From Nematostella vectensis (Eukaryota > Cnidaria > Anthozoa > Actiniaria > Edwardsiidae), in NCBI RefSeq assembly GCF_932526225.1, contig NC_064039.1, positions 13,038,139 to 13,102,138 of the forward strand: a stretch of DNA of 64,000 nt, read 5' to 3'. Of this stretch, positions 49,201-60,700 are shown piece by piece. Position 1 is the first letter of the stretch. Each line of letters starts with the position of its first letter. The notes under the pieces are model-generated. The model was not told the origin of the DNA and ran no database searches. It saw nothing but the letters and a program-made list of their open reading frames with translations. Made by a program: the position numbers and the translations under genes.

Positions 49201-51926
49201 ACAAAAACCACAACATTTATTTTTTAAACAAGATCTCGTTTTTACAAAAACAAATAGTTGAATAGAGTGTACGAGCCCCAAAAATTGTGGCAAACTGTTC
49301 TTTTCAATAGCAGGGAAAAAACTGCACCTGGTTTTTGCCTCGTAAAACGCAAGGCATCTTGCTGGACAAGCCCGAGGCGGTCTGGTGCTAAGTCACGTGA
49401 CATGCGCAACTTGTTTGTGAATGGCAGTTTCCGTGTGTGTGAGGGAAATGAGAGGAGAATTAGAAAAACTCAGCTCTATTAGACCTATGATGAGCACACA
49501 CAATATTAAACTGATATTGACATCCTAAAAGCATTGACAGTGCAGTTACTCGCGGAATTAAATCCTATTTACCGAGGAAAATAAGCGGACAAAAGGATAA
49601 TAAAAATCTGGGCAAAATCGTTAAAAGTGCAGAATGATAAATATTTCAGCTTGGGTAATTAAATCTTTCGAGAAGAGTTCTCGATTGTTCTTTGATTTTT
49701 TAGGAAGATGGCCTAGACAGCTGGTAAATGTATCTCTGTAATAAGTATCTTCCAAACTCGTATCTTTAATATACCCGGTATTTGAAACCTTATACAACTC
49801 TAGAATCCATAGCTAACTAAAGACAGGGCATCAGCCCGCATCGACAAGTTTATGACTGTACTGTCAGAAAATACTGGGAATTCCGGGATGTTTTATAGAT
49901 AAGACGGTTGAGCAATCTAGGATATTGGCTTGAACTCCGTCAATACGAAACCTAAAATTGTCTTAAGTGAATCTATGTTTAGATTAAATATAAACATGGC
50001 GGGGAAAAACAGCGACGAGTGTTTAGGTAACACGTAGCAACAGCTGTGGGGTTCTCATACGTCCAACGTATATTATCGAAAACCTAAATTCGGAAACGTG
50101 CTATTAGCTTGATTACAATATATTAGAGCTTCTTTATATGGAATTTCTGATCTCTCCTTTAGCTTCTAAGGGATTTTGAGCTCCATCAGACTCTCGATTG
50201 ACAAAATCTGTCATAAAGTGGGACAAGACTTTGCCAATTGGAATTCAACAAAAATGCGTTTCGAGACATGAGATTTCAAAGGAATACAATCAAACGCGAA
50301 AATGTCATTCTTTTCTCTTTAATCTTTAATCATCTCTGAGTAAAATAGGTAAAGCATCGGCGATTGCTCGTTGACAGGCTTTGAGAGTAGCGCTGGAGGG
50401 GCGTACCGCGGCATTTTTTACAAACAAAAAATTCTAACAAACTGTATTCAATGATGTTGATGTGCAGATATTCGAAAGGTCACGAGTCCCGCTCCTTTTG
50501 CTTATATAATTTACACTCGTTTTCTCTCTTAATATCGCTTTAAACAGAGTCGCTTATGACTAATTCGTAATTTATTCTCTAAAAATCGCTAAATCGTAAG
50601 AGTAAGTGCAGTGATGCCTCAAGCCTGCAAAAGAAAATTCACAAAACCAAGGAATAAGTAGTTACAGTAATAAAATCAGCCAAGTACAAAAATCAACTTC
50701 TCACTCTATTAAATTGATTAGTTTAATTCTGTTTGAATTCGAGTTTTCTTCGCTTCGTTGCGCACGATTAGCTTTGAAAGAATGAGAAAATGAAAAGAGA
50801 AAGAACCGTGTTTGTTTTCTCTGTCAAGGCATTCTTCCATTTATGAGTTGTTTTTGTAACGATGAAAACAACCAAGGAAATTGTACCAAGTTATATGTTA
50901 ATGAATGTGAAATAAATGGAGAAATTGTGGGAAAATACCTTAGAACAAGGTGCTAATTTCGGAGTTTATTTTGGGTGTTAACAAGTGTTGTTTCTCCAGA
51001 TTTCACCGGATATATGTTAATTACAATTTATTTAACCTGAATAAATCTAGTGTCACCGAGGGATATGGTTTTCATGTACTGGCAGGCCGAACAAATAGAC
51101 CCTTTTCTTTGTGTTTCTTTAATAGACTGCAAAGTGCGATGTGAGCAGACGAGGAGCGACCGATGGAATGACCAAGCCCGCGCGCAAAAATACACACAAA
51201 TATACGGTTTAATTTGAAAGTGATTTTGTCATTTTTCACAGCCTAATTCCTCTGATGTAGAGTACTTAGTTGGAATTTATTATTTAGAAAGTTTCTCTTC
51301 GGCCAGCAGGAGGCTATTAAAATATAATAAAGTGATATTCTAATGCCATATGGCTTATTTCTTTGTCCATCACGGCGTATTTGCGCTACAAACAATAATC
51401 TCTCTTTGATCATTTCAAGCCTGTGGATAGGGCGATTTTCAGTCTTGTGTAATAAATCGATACTTGATAATATCAATGTTGTGCTTGGCCACGTTCTAGC
51501 CATCTAGTATTGGATGGCATTAACTTCTAGTCCAACACACTTCATTAGGCAAATTTACCAAACTAGCTTGCAACGCGCAGGGTACCCTGTTTGCAAATTC
51601 GCCCCCCAAAAAAGAACACAATTCCCCGAGTTTTTGTTCGGGATCAGCTGGCTTGGATTAGCTAATTGTAATTTAATGAAGTAAGAAGGAGTAAATTCGT
51701 ACACTTGAATGCCACAGTTCGCCGCGATTTATGTCAGTCTCACACATCTCTTACACCTTTCACGCGCGAGTTGTCAACTTTAAGTTCATTTCCCAATCGC
51801 GCGATTTTTTTATTCTCCACGCGTATCCGGCCGGCCAGTGGTTTCAAACAGCTAATACTTTTAATTAGTCCAGGGTCATTAGTTAAAACGAGGGACAATG
51901 CATTGTGTTATAATTAAATTGTAAGC
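43254..51926. other. Intergenic DNA upstream of the EMX-type gene
   Basis: AT-rich with no recognised gene over 8.6 kb. It holds a duplicated block at about 44505-44640 (GAGGGGGAGGGGTGAGTAGG twice), G/C runs at about 44698 and 45218, and a MITE relic at 45097-45262. The length next to a developmental homeobox gene fits a regulatory domain, but no individual element can be named. Confidence 0.5.
45097..45262. mobile_element. Diverged MITE copy
   Basis: GCATAGCAGGGGGTTGG, CACGTGCC, CCCCCAATATTTTATC, a C-run and a GAGGCTACAGCTCTG end show the same layout as the element at 36630. Confidence 0.5.
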
Positions 51927-51933
51927 TATATAA
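51927..51933 (+). promoter_or_regulatory. TATA-like box of the EMX-type gene
   Basis: TATATAA, 66 bases before the ATG, which would give a 5' UTR of about 35-40 bases. Position fits; not tested. Confidence 0.35.
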
Positions 51934-51998
51934 TTGCATTGCATCGGAGAGGTTCTTCAGTAAGCCGTGGTACAGTCTCCGTGAACAACCTCGCAATA

Positions 51999-53081
51999 AT
52001 GCACGCGTACGAGAACACTCAGACGCCTTATTCCATGTATAGGCAGAATTCCACCCTGACAGCCTCTAGCCCACAGCAGAACTACTCTTACAAAAGCCAA
52101 GCAGATTACCCAGTGGCAGTGAGGTTCGACTCTCACCCTCTACACAGTCTTTCTTATAACCCTGGCGCGCTCTCATTCTACCCGTGCGCAACGAGCCATC
52201 GCTACGTCCATGACATGAACTGTGGCTACACTGGATCCTTACATAACGGTAAGCAGCAGGCTAAAGTGGCGACTCTCTTGAGATATTGAACAGGGATTAA
52301 AGGATTCAAGCTTTAGTTAACTAGATAACCGAACGAACAAGTGATCAGCAACTCCCCGATATCTAACGCCCATCGCTTAACTTCCCGACTCAAGCCACCA
52401 TAGCGAATAAACACTAAGAATGCGAAACTCTTGTTACATTCTATCCTAAGCTCGGAAGCCAAGCGTTTAGTCTCAAGATAGATTTAGTAGGGTTTTTGCA
52501 CGCGGAATGATGATATTTAAGAACCAATTACCTAAAAATGGCTTTATTTTCTCCGATTAGATTCTTAACTTTAAAAGGGGCAACGCAATTATGGTTTTTT
52601 AACACAGAAAAAGGACAAATTTTGGCCTTGTGAGTCTGATTTGAGGGTGGAATATGAAGACCTCATACCCCAATCTTAGACAGTATCTCAAAATGCCATC
52701 AATTGTGACTTTAATAGTATCTCTATTTCTTTTACAGGTTTTGTTGCTTGCCGAAGACCTAAAAGAATACGTACAGCCTTTACCCCTACACAACTTCTAC
52801 ATCTCGAGAATGCCTTTGAAAAAAATCACTACATCGTTGGCACTGAACGAAAGCAGCTCGCATCGTACCTCAACCTGTCTGAAACACAGATCAAAGTGTG
52901 GTTTCAGAACCGAAGAACAAAGTGGAAAAGGCAACAAGCAGAGGAAAAAGCTACACAGCAAGCAGCGAACAACTCGACATCAGTGAAATCAAGCGAGAGC
53001 CACTCTTCTCAACAAGAACATCAAAATGAGCTGAGCCGTGAAAACTCCCCCTCCAGGGTCATGGCGTGCGAGAGAAGCTAA
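51999..53081 (+). CDS. EMX: EMX-type homeobox transcription factor, two exons, 197 aa
   Basis: DNA-binding developmental regulator in the nucleus. Exons 51999-52248 and 52738-53081 join in phase 1 across a 489-base GT-AG intron. The homeodomain is residues 91-150: [54 protein letters not shown]. The conserved F8, L16, F20, W48, F49, N51 and R53 are present and residue 50 is Gln. [17 protein letters not shown] and ERKQLA are diagnostic of Emx/ems, compared with Not and Vax. The intron falls just before the homeodomain. The N-terminal 83 residues are Tyr/Ser/Gln-rich, and the C-terminal tail is Gln/Ser/Glu-rich. It is shorter than vertebrate EMX (about 250 aa). Candidate poly(A) signals are at 53403 and 53536. 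Confidence 0.88.
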
Positions 53082-56000
53082 ACGAAATAAAAAGACTTCC
53101 AGCGATTTTTATACAAAGACAATTTAAATGTACTTCAACGGAGAAAATGAACTCTCGTGTAAATTTTATATAGCCAAGAATTTGATATGAATTTATGCAC
53201 GTTCGTATATAGCCTTAAATAGTAAGTGAATAGCTTGGAAAGAGAAACTGTTTAAAGGACAAAAACTAGTTATATGAATAGCAATTCAACTCATACTGGT
53301 TTCAATTTCACACTCTTATAAAATAATGAAACACTGGAATTCTTGAATTTAAAAAATAATTTAAGATTATAAAATAGAAAAAAACACACTTTTACAATAG
53401 GAAATAAAGGAACGTCAGTGTTAAAATATTGATTTTCTTTTTTCGCCTCAATCAGTAATAGCGCATAAACTATAGTATCAAAAACGAAATTTCAGCGTCT
53501 AGCTATGTATCATATGAGTCTTACATATTTGTGGTAATAAAATCAACTTCATCAATCATACGTGTACATTTACTTTAGATGTTCTAATACACTAACCACA
53601 TTCACAAAACTCGAGAAAAAATTGTAAAAAGAAGCTATCCCCAAAAGTCAGAATTTACAAGATAAAGTCACTCCAAATTAGCAAAATGTTTAAAAAGGGA
53701 CTATTGCTTTTAAATGGATCTAACCATCGCTCGTTAAAGAAAACTTAATAGTCAAGGAAATAGGAGGCAATAAACCGGATAAAAACTGTTGAAGCTTTCT
53801 CATTTTATATTCCTCTTAGGTTTCGGTATACACAAGGGCTTTTCGTAATCGGATATTATTATCTAAATAAATAAAAAACTATTAGAACAGCCAAAAGGGA
53901 ATTTTCTACAGAGGATAAAAGTGAAAAACAAAATCGGGAGTGAAAAGAAAGCGCGAAATTATTTAACAGATCTGCATTTACGAGATTTAACTAGCTTTCA
54001 AAAGCAGTTCACAAGCAATTAAAATCAGTGAGCAGTGGGGAGTAATACACAAAAGTTTGGCTATTGTCTCCCACTTTTCAGCTCAAAGCAGTACTTTAAA
54101 AGTGTTTGAGGCTCTATTGTATAGAGAAAAAAAGGCCAACAAAGTAAAAAAACACGCCGTGTTGGGTGTTGCAAGTTTATGTCTTGTGCTGCAAAAGAGT
54201 CACACCTGTTAGGAACGAAAATCCCAATGCAATGATATTAAAATCCTGATGTACGAATTATTTGCCCTAAGATCTGTTTGAAGACCCCATTCTCTTCAAA
54301 TTATATTCTTTTATATTCTCTTAGAAGTGCATTTAAAGCACTTACGTAGGGCCCAACATGAGGGCAGAACCGACTTAATGCTTTTTTGGATAAAATATTG
54401 ATGAGGGTACTTCATTAGCCTGGGAGAATGTCTTGATTTGGCGCTTTCATTAACAGCTTAAAGCTTTTAGTTAGAAACAGGAACTCGGGGGTAATTTCGG
54501 GTTCCATCTCGAGGAAAGTTTATCATTTGTTAATCAAACATGTCATCAACAAATTTAAGAAACCAATCGTAAGTCTAACGTAAGCAGTTTAAGTGGTGTA
54601 CTACTCTTTAACAAATCCTCAGTAATTAATTCCCCCGCGCGTCTAAAAACAAGGACGCTTTTTTACATTTCTAGTTTTTTAGGCAGTACCTAAGGATAGG
54701 AATAAATGGTTGTTTTCCGATACAACCCAATTTCCTGAAGGAAAAAATTCGGTTCTTTTCGTTTTTCCTTCCCTATACCTTCCGTTGGAAAAGCGAAAAG
54801 CCGAAGTTTTTTCAAACAGTCGGTTGAGAAATTCAAACTCAATGTGTTGTTAGAAAAAGCAAAGATTGTTTTCTTGAGGCAATTCACAGAACCGGCGGGG
54901 GATCGATGGATTGCCGTATTTGCCGATACAATGCACAATGAGTTTTAATTTAGTCCCCTGGAGAGAGCCAAGCCCCCTAAGAATAACATACTATGCCAAA
55001 TTGATAGGGAATAAGAAAACCTTTTGTCCGCGTAAGAAAATATCAAAAACACCGATTTCTTTTGCGAAGTTTGGCGTCTCTTAGTTGCATAAAGAGTGTT
55101 TAATGCGTAGAAAACACCTTGACGCATTCAGGTGGCATCGTGCGTTATCTATTGACTTATAATCCGTAAACCTGCATGCGAAACTTATAGACTCTACTAA
55201 ATATATTTGTTCTCTTTTAGAAATTTCTTTCATCAATTGCAAACACTAAATGCAAACGTAGTTATGGAAACAATGCGATGGGGGATATCATTCAAGAAAA
55301 AACCCTAGATGAATCACAGTACTTGATATGAAAAGAAATAGATACAAATGATACATGAAGTCACGCATCAAAATATTCTTATAACAAACAGTAAGCTTTT
55401 TATTTGCATTCGAATAAAAACCTTAGCTAACTACGCTTTCAGAACAAATATAAAATACGTGATATCTATTATTTGGAATTAATAGAAAGATATACCAAAT
55501 TAGAGCCCTCAAATTACGCATCTATACTTGCAAGTTTGCGAGGTAATAGATGGTAATTAGGCGAATCAGAAAACTTTGTCGGTTGTTTAAGTTTATTATG
55601 CTGCGTTTTCAAAATATTATAGTTGCGACACTAAGATTTCGACTTCAACAAATCAATGATTTTATCAGAAATGCGGATAAAAACACGGCTTAAATTTAGT
55701 TGCAAGCTCGAAAATTCGCAAAACCGTGTCATGCCGATAACTACCCATTCACGACTGATCTCAAATCTTATCTAAGTTCTCAAACATTTTGTACAAGTGA
55801 AACGATCAAAATTTGATTGTGAAAATATTATTGTAATTTCAAACCTTTGTCAAACCTTTAAAGTAAAACCAAAACTATAAATGGGCTCTACAGCCCCCCA
55901 AAAAATAATTTAAATAATACATTATTTCTCGCTAGATTTTTTTTTACTAAACCAGTTTCTTTCTCGCAAGAAGTAGTTTATTTTAAGGCAGGATATTATT

Positions 56001-57765
56001 CGTCAAAATTACCCAAAAAGCATTTACACACAGTGCTCTTTATAATCCCAAATTCTATGGGGTAAGTCACATAATAGAATATTCTGCGAAACGCATTTTC
56101 ATATTCAATAACAACATGTAATTAGTGCGTTCCTCCCCCTTCCTTCAAACAATATAATTCGCGCCAAAATGGTGACGAATCGGCTTCAATTTCCTAAGAG
56201 AAAACGTTTTTATAAAGAAAACTTTAGTGAAAAAAGGATGTTGAATGATGCTTTAATTGCGAGGTAATCTGTTATCAGGCACTAGACCTAATATAACCAC
56301 GATAAGATCAATCAATGAACTTTTGAAATGAAAGAGATGCGATGAAGCTGCTTACATATTTCATCGATTGCACTTCAAATCAAATTCGCGTGCAACAAAA
56401 AAAATCAGTTCTTTAAACTTACAATGGAATTATGCTATTAGCAAATTGTTGGTGATTGATAGGGTAATCATTTATTGGGACTTCAAGCGGTTTACATAGT
56501 GTGGCAGGTTTGATATATCTCTTCTAATATTGTGTTATTGTCAATGCGTTGACAGCTCTGTTGGTCTGTGTGTCTATGAGAAGAGCTTGTGTGTGTCACC
56601 ATAGAGGGAGGCAAACCGTTTAACAGGAAATAATTTACAAGTGCACTCATTAAAAACCCGTACAGTATTCCAACATTTTCGTTAAGCTAGGGTGCAATAC
56701 GGCCTGAAGTAGCCAAATCATCAGAGTTTTTTTAAGTTTCATTTAATGCACGAAACACACAAATTTTTCTCGCACGTGTTTCATCTCCGCGAAACCTTTT
56801 CGCCATTGTTCTCCGCCAACACACCATATCAATCTATCTATAGTGTTTCTTTGTCAGTAAAAATCGACCAATTGGGGATATCTGGTGAATGCTCGTGTGT
56901 GGCGGGTTGTTGTTTCGTATTTGAGCAGCACGCATTAGAGTAATAAGTCGCTCGTGTAGTAGCTTGATTACTTCCCGCCGCCATGTTCATAGCTTGTCTG
57001 ACGAGTCTTTCTCGGTTTGAATAGCGAGCTGAGTGTCTGCAGTGGGAAGATGGCATCTGCGACTTGAGAAATCAAAATGAAGTTGATTGCCTTTCTTTAT
57101 TTTCCGGCCTAACAACAGTTCCTTCTGTTTCGTTTAGTTCTTGAGCATCAAGCTTCATTCATCACTTTCGAATACAGTCAATACGCGACAACTACCCGAA
57201 AGGGTGCATTAAATACCTTATTGGGCGCGCGCAATCGTCTTATCGAATTAAGATACTTGAAATAAACCGGATTCTAAAAGGTACAATTATTCATTGTACG
57301 TACAATGAACTATAATTATGAGGCAAAGAGGTTTTTAAAAGTAGCAAAAGGTGCAAGCTTGACAAAAAGAGACAGAAAAAAGGGAGGTTAAGGACAGTAC
57401 ACAATATTAGATTTAAAGCAAGTCCCTTTTCTCTACCATGTCCTCTCCTTCTCCAAGCCCCCCTCTTCGAGAAAAAAAGGAAAGACAAAAATAATTCTTG
57501 GTTAAAAAGACTCTAAGTATTCATAGGTAGTTGACTATTAATATAAAATACTGGCTTTATCTATGCTTTGTAACATTCCTCTTCACAGAAAATACGCCCG
57601 GGGGACATTGAGAAACACTTAAACGTTTAATTTATCAAACCGCACATCTCAAGCATCTCTTTATAATTTTTTTTAATAATTAAATAACCTCCAAACTTTT
57701 CGCAATTATGCCTGCACTCAAGACAACCAGAAAATAAACAGGACGAAGCATCAATACCCTGTTTG
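53082..57765. other. Intergenic DNA between EMX-type gene and TAF1B
   Basis: Contains the EMX 3' UTR and the TAF1B 3' UTR (minus-strand ATTAAA-like signals at 57626 and 57672). A GC-richer patch at about 56900-57060 includes ATGGCGGCGGG on the minus strand, possibly a promoter for an unrecognised transcript. No coding gene was recognised. Confidence 0.5.
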
Positions 57766-60700
57766 TCAAAATCTCCTGCTGCCATAGTTAGGCAGTTCCT
57801 TTCCCTGAGAAATAGCAAACATTGCCGACTCAAGCTTAACAAGTAATTTTTCAAGATCCTCTGGCCTCGCTTCGATGCGACTCGACAAAAGTCGCAACAA
57901 AAAGTCGTACGACGAAGGTCGTGTGTTCATAAAAGAACCGGGTCGCAAATAGCACACGTATCGACGGAACTGTTGACAGGATTCATCGTCTGTTTCTCTA
58001 GATACTGAACGCTCACTACAGAGTTTTGACGTTGACTCTAACGATAACCGCCTGTCGCGTGTCGTATGAAAGCAGTCATTCGTGTCGTCTGTCGCGTGTC
58101 GACAGGCTGTGGGGAAACTCGTCGTCGTGTGTTGATCTGTGCAAGGAGCTTCCGGTGTGGCCACTAAATTTGAGAATATCTAAAAGCCAAAAAACACGTT
58201 TTGAAAAAAAAATCGATAGGGATCGTAGCCAACGCAAGTTTGGCTCTAGTCCCGTGCGAAACGATCATGGAGCACTAAAGCCATCAGTGAAGCGCCACGT
58301 ATTACAAAGCGATTCCTGTCTATTAAAATACTCAGCATAATTTCAGACGTTTATTTTGGGATTCGTGTGGTTTGCCGTTAGGCTAGAGGGGCTGGGGAGA
58401 GGGGACAGCGGGTGACGTCATATCATCAACCACAGGGAGCACAATACATTACAGGAAACCCGAAAAAACGCCATCGGCAGATTTGCAATCGCGTCTACCT
58501 TTTTGACCAATCAAATACGGGAGGAAGAAAAAGGGGTAGAGTACATTCAGCAATTAGTTTCTTAGCCAATCAAATAGATCGTTGAATATGCCAAAATTAG
58601 TAGCCTCAGGCTTTGCGGGCGGAAGGGGATTTCGGTCGGTTGTTGCGTAAGCTGGAAGCCTAGCCTAGCGCTAGCTGGAGATATCTAGTAATGTGTTATT
58701 TTAACAAGCATATCGCCTTCCGTAGCCTACCTCTGCGCAGTTATTCCATCGCTCCTTGCGCACGGACCTCTTTTTCGCGGGGATGGCAGCTTTGCCTTCG
58801 AGCATTTCGGGGTCGCGGGATGCCCACGAGCCGAACGCAGCGGTCTTGCAAAAGGTCCCGTATGTTCGTGGGTCACGTGTCTCGCGTAACTCTTCGTCTG
58901 TCCAGGGCACGCCGGCTTCTCGTCTCTTTGACTGACAAGCTTGTGCACAGGAAGCCCAATCACTCCACAGTGGCAGTGTATTATGAGTATCAACAGCTTC
59001 GTCGGTCGTTTGACTCAGAGCTTCTTGAAACCTTCAGAGGAAAAAAGGCGGAGTGTTATAGAATGTGAGAAAAGTGATAAGGCTTTAACGCATCGACCAT
59101 AAATACGACTAAGAGGGTGACGATACCACAAAAATTGTATATTTTACAATTTGCAATGTTCTACGTATGAGCAAAGTTTTCGTAAAAAAAATAGTTGTCA
59201 TGACTGATCAAAGTCCGTTTGCCGAGGTTGAAATTCAGCCAGCTACGAATCAACATATTTGATTGACGGAAGATCATTTGCAGTTTGAACGTCTAGACTG
59301 TCTATTGGGTAGACGCATTGTAATACAAACGGCGGTAATACGTGAAATTTCGGCGCCACTATTTTTGTGAATTTTGTGCTTTTCGTAACATCTGATAAAA
59401 AGTAAGGTCTTTTCTCTTGCAACTTCTTTAAAAAATAATTGTTTGTCAGTTTGACACCTTTATTTTTGCAAATTTCATCAAACTTTTTTAAAACGCAGGA
59501 AAAAAACTTGTTTCACACGGAACGCAATACTGGCAACCAAAAAGTGCAGCGATGAAGAGAACGTTCGCCTCTCGAAGATCGCCAAATCTACAAAACATTC
59601 CATTTAGGTATGGTTCGACCAATCAGCAACAAGGAGGATTCAAACTACGCGAACTGACCAAACTTTCTTTATTTTGTTTTCTTATCTCATTTTTAATAGC
59701 GGGCATGTCACTGCATCTTTGTGCCAAAGTTTGTCCGGCCGTTAAGGGATATAGGGACTTTAAGATACAGCGACGACAGTTGGGATATCGTAAGAATAAA
59801 ACAACTTTAGCCTTTTTTTTATTGCCAATAAAAAACTTCTGGCATACCTACACGGTCAAAGTCCATTGCCAATTTGAAAATGTACGAGCCTTACCGCTTG
59901 CTATTGTCGTTTTTATCGTCAAGCCCGTAGCAGAGCTTAACAGCCATCAAAATGTACGCCATTGCTGCCAACTCATAATCATTTCGCTGAAGTGTTTTGC
60001 CAAACACAGAAAATAACGGCGTCAGTATCTGCATAAGCCTGTGTACAAATCCGTGGATAATTCCTAAAACATAGAACTATAAATCAGAGTGAGCGTAAAT
60101 AGAGCTGTTTGGGCGAGGAAATGCTCTATGCATTTTTAAACTGATTTGGAAATTTAGCACGATTTTTTGAGAGTTGAGGTTCCTGGTGTCTCTTTACCAA
60201 ACTTGTGACTATTTTTAGATATCATTACCGTACATCGAACAGAGAAATACACGGTTTTGTTTTGTAGTCTTATGCAAACTGTACCAGCATCGATGTATTT
60301 GATTATTATAACCAGAAAACTATTTTAGTTTATAGTTTTTTGTCATAATTAATACATCGTATTTCGCTTCATAAAGGCCTTGGCCATACAACCTTTTTTT
60401 CTTTTTTTCTCTTTTTGTTTTCTTTCAACCAAAACTGTCACGGTAGTGATTAAGCTGAGATTCAACTCTTGTTTAATAAAAATAATATTGTATATGGTGT
60501 TTTGAATTAGACATTCCGAGGATATTTTATCTGTTAATTGTTCTCTTTGTACCTGGTAGGTTGAGGTCCAAGATATATCGCGAGATATATATCTTCAGGT
60601 CTTGCTGTGGGAATGACTTTATGTTTAGCGTCCTAGCAATAGATCTTGCATTCATCAAGACATGTTGACGCATGGGGACGCAATTTAACGACAATGCCCT

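Noticed and set aside
58691-59068. Plus-strand 125-codon frame, Arg/Ser-rich
   Set aside because: It is the antisense shadow of TAF1B exon 58731-59031, whose phase fits both neighbours.
59552-60016. Plus-strand 154-codon frame with a predicted membrane segment
   Set aside because: It overlaps antisense to a well-supported TAF1B exon (59895-60063) and has no family resemblance.
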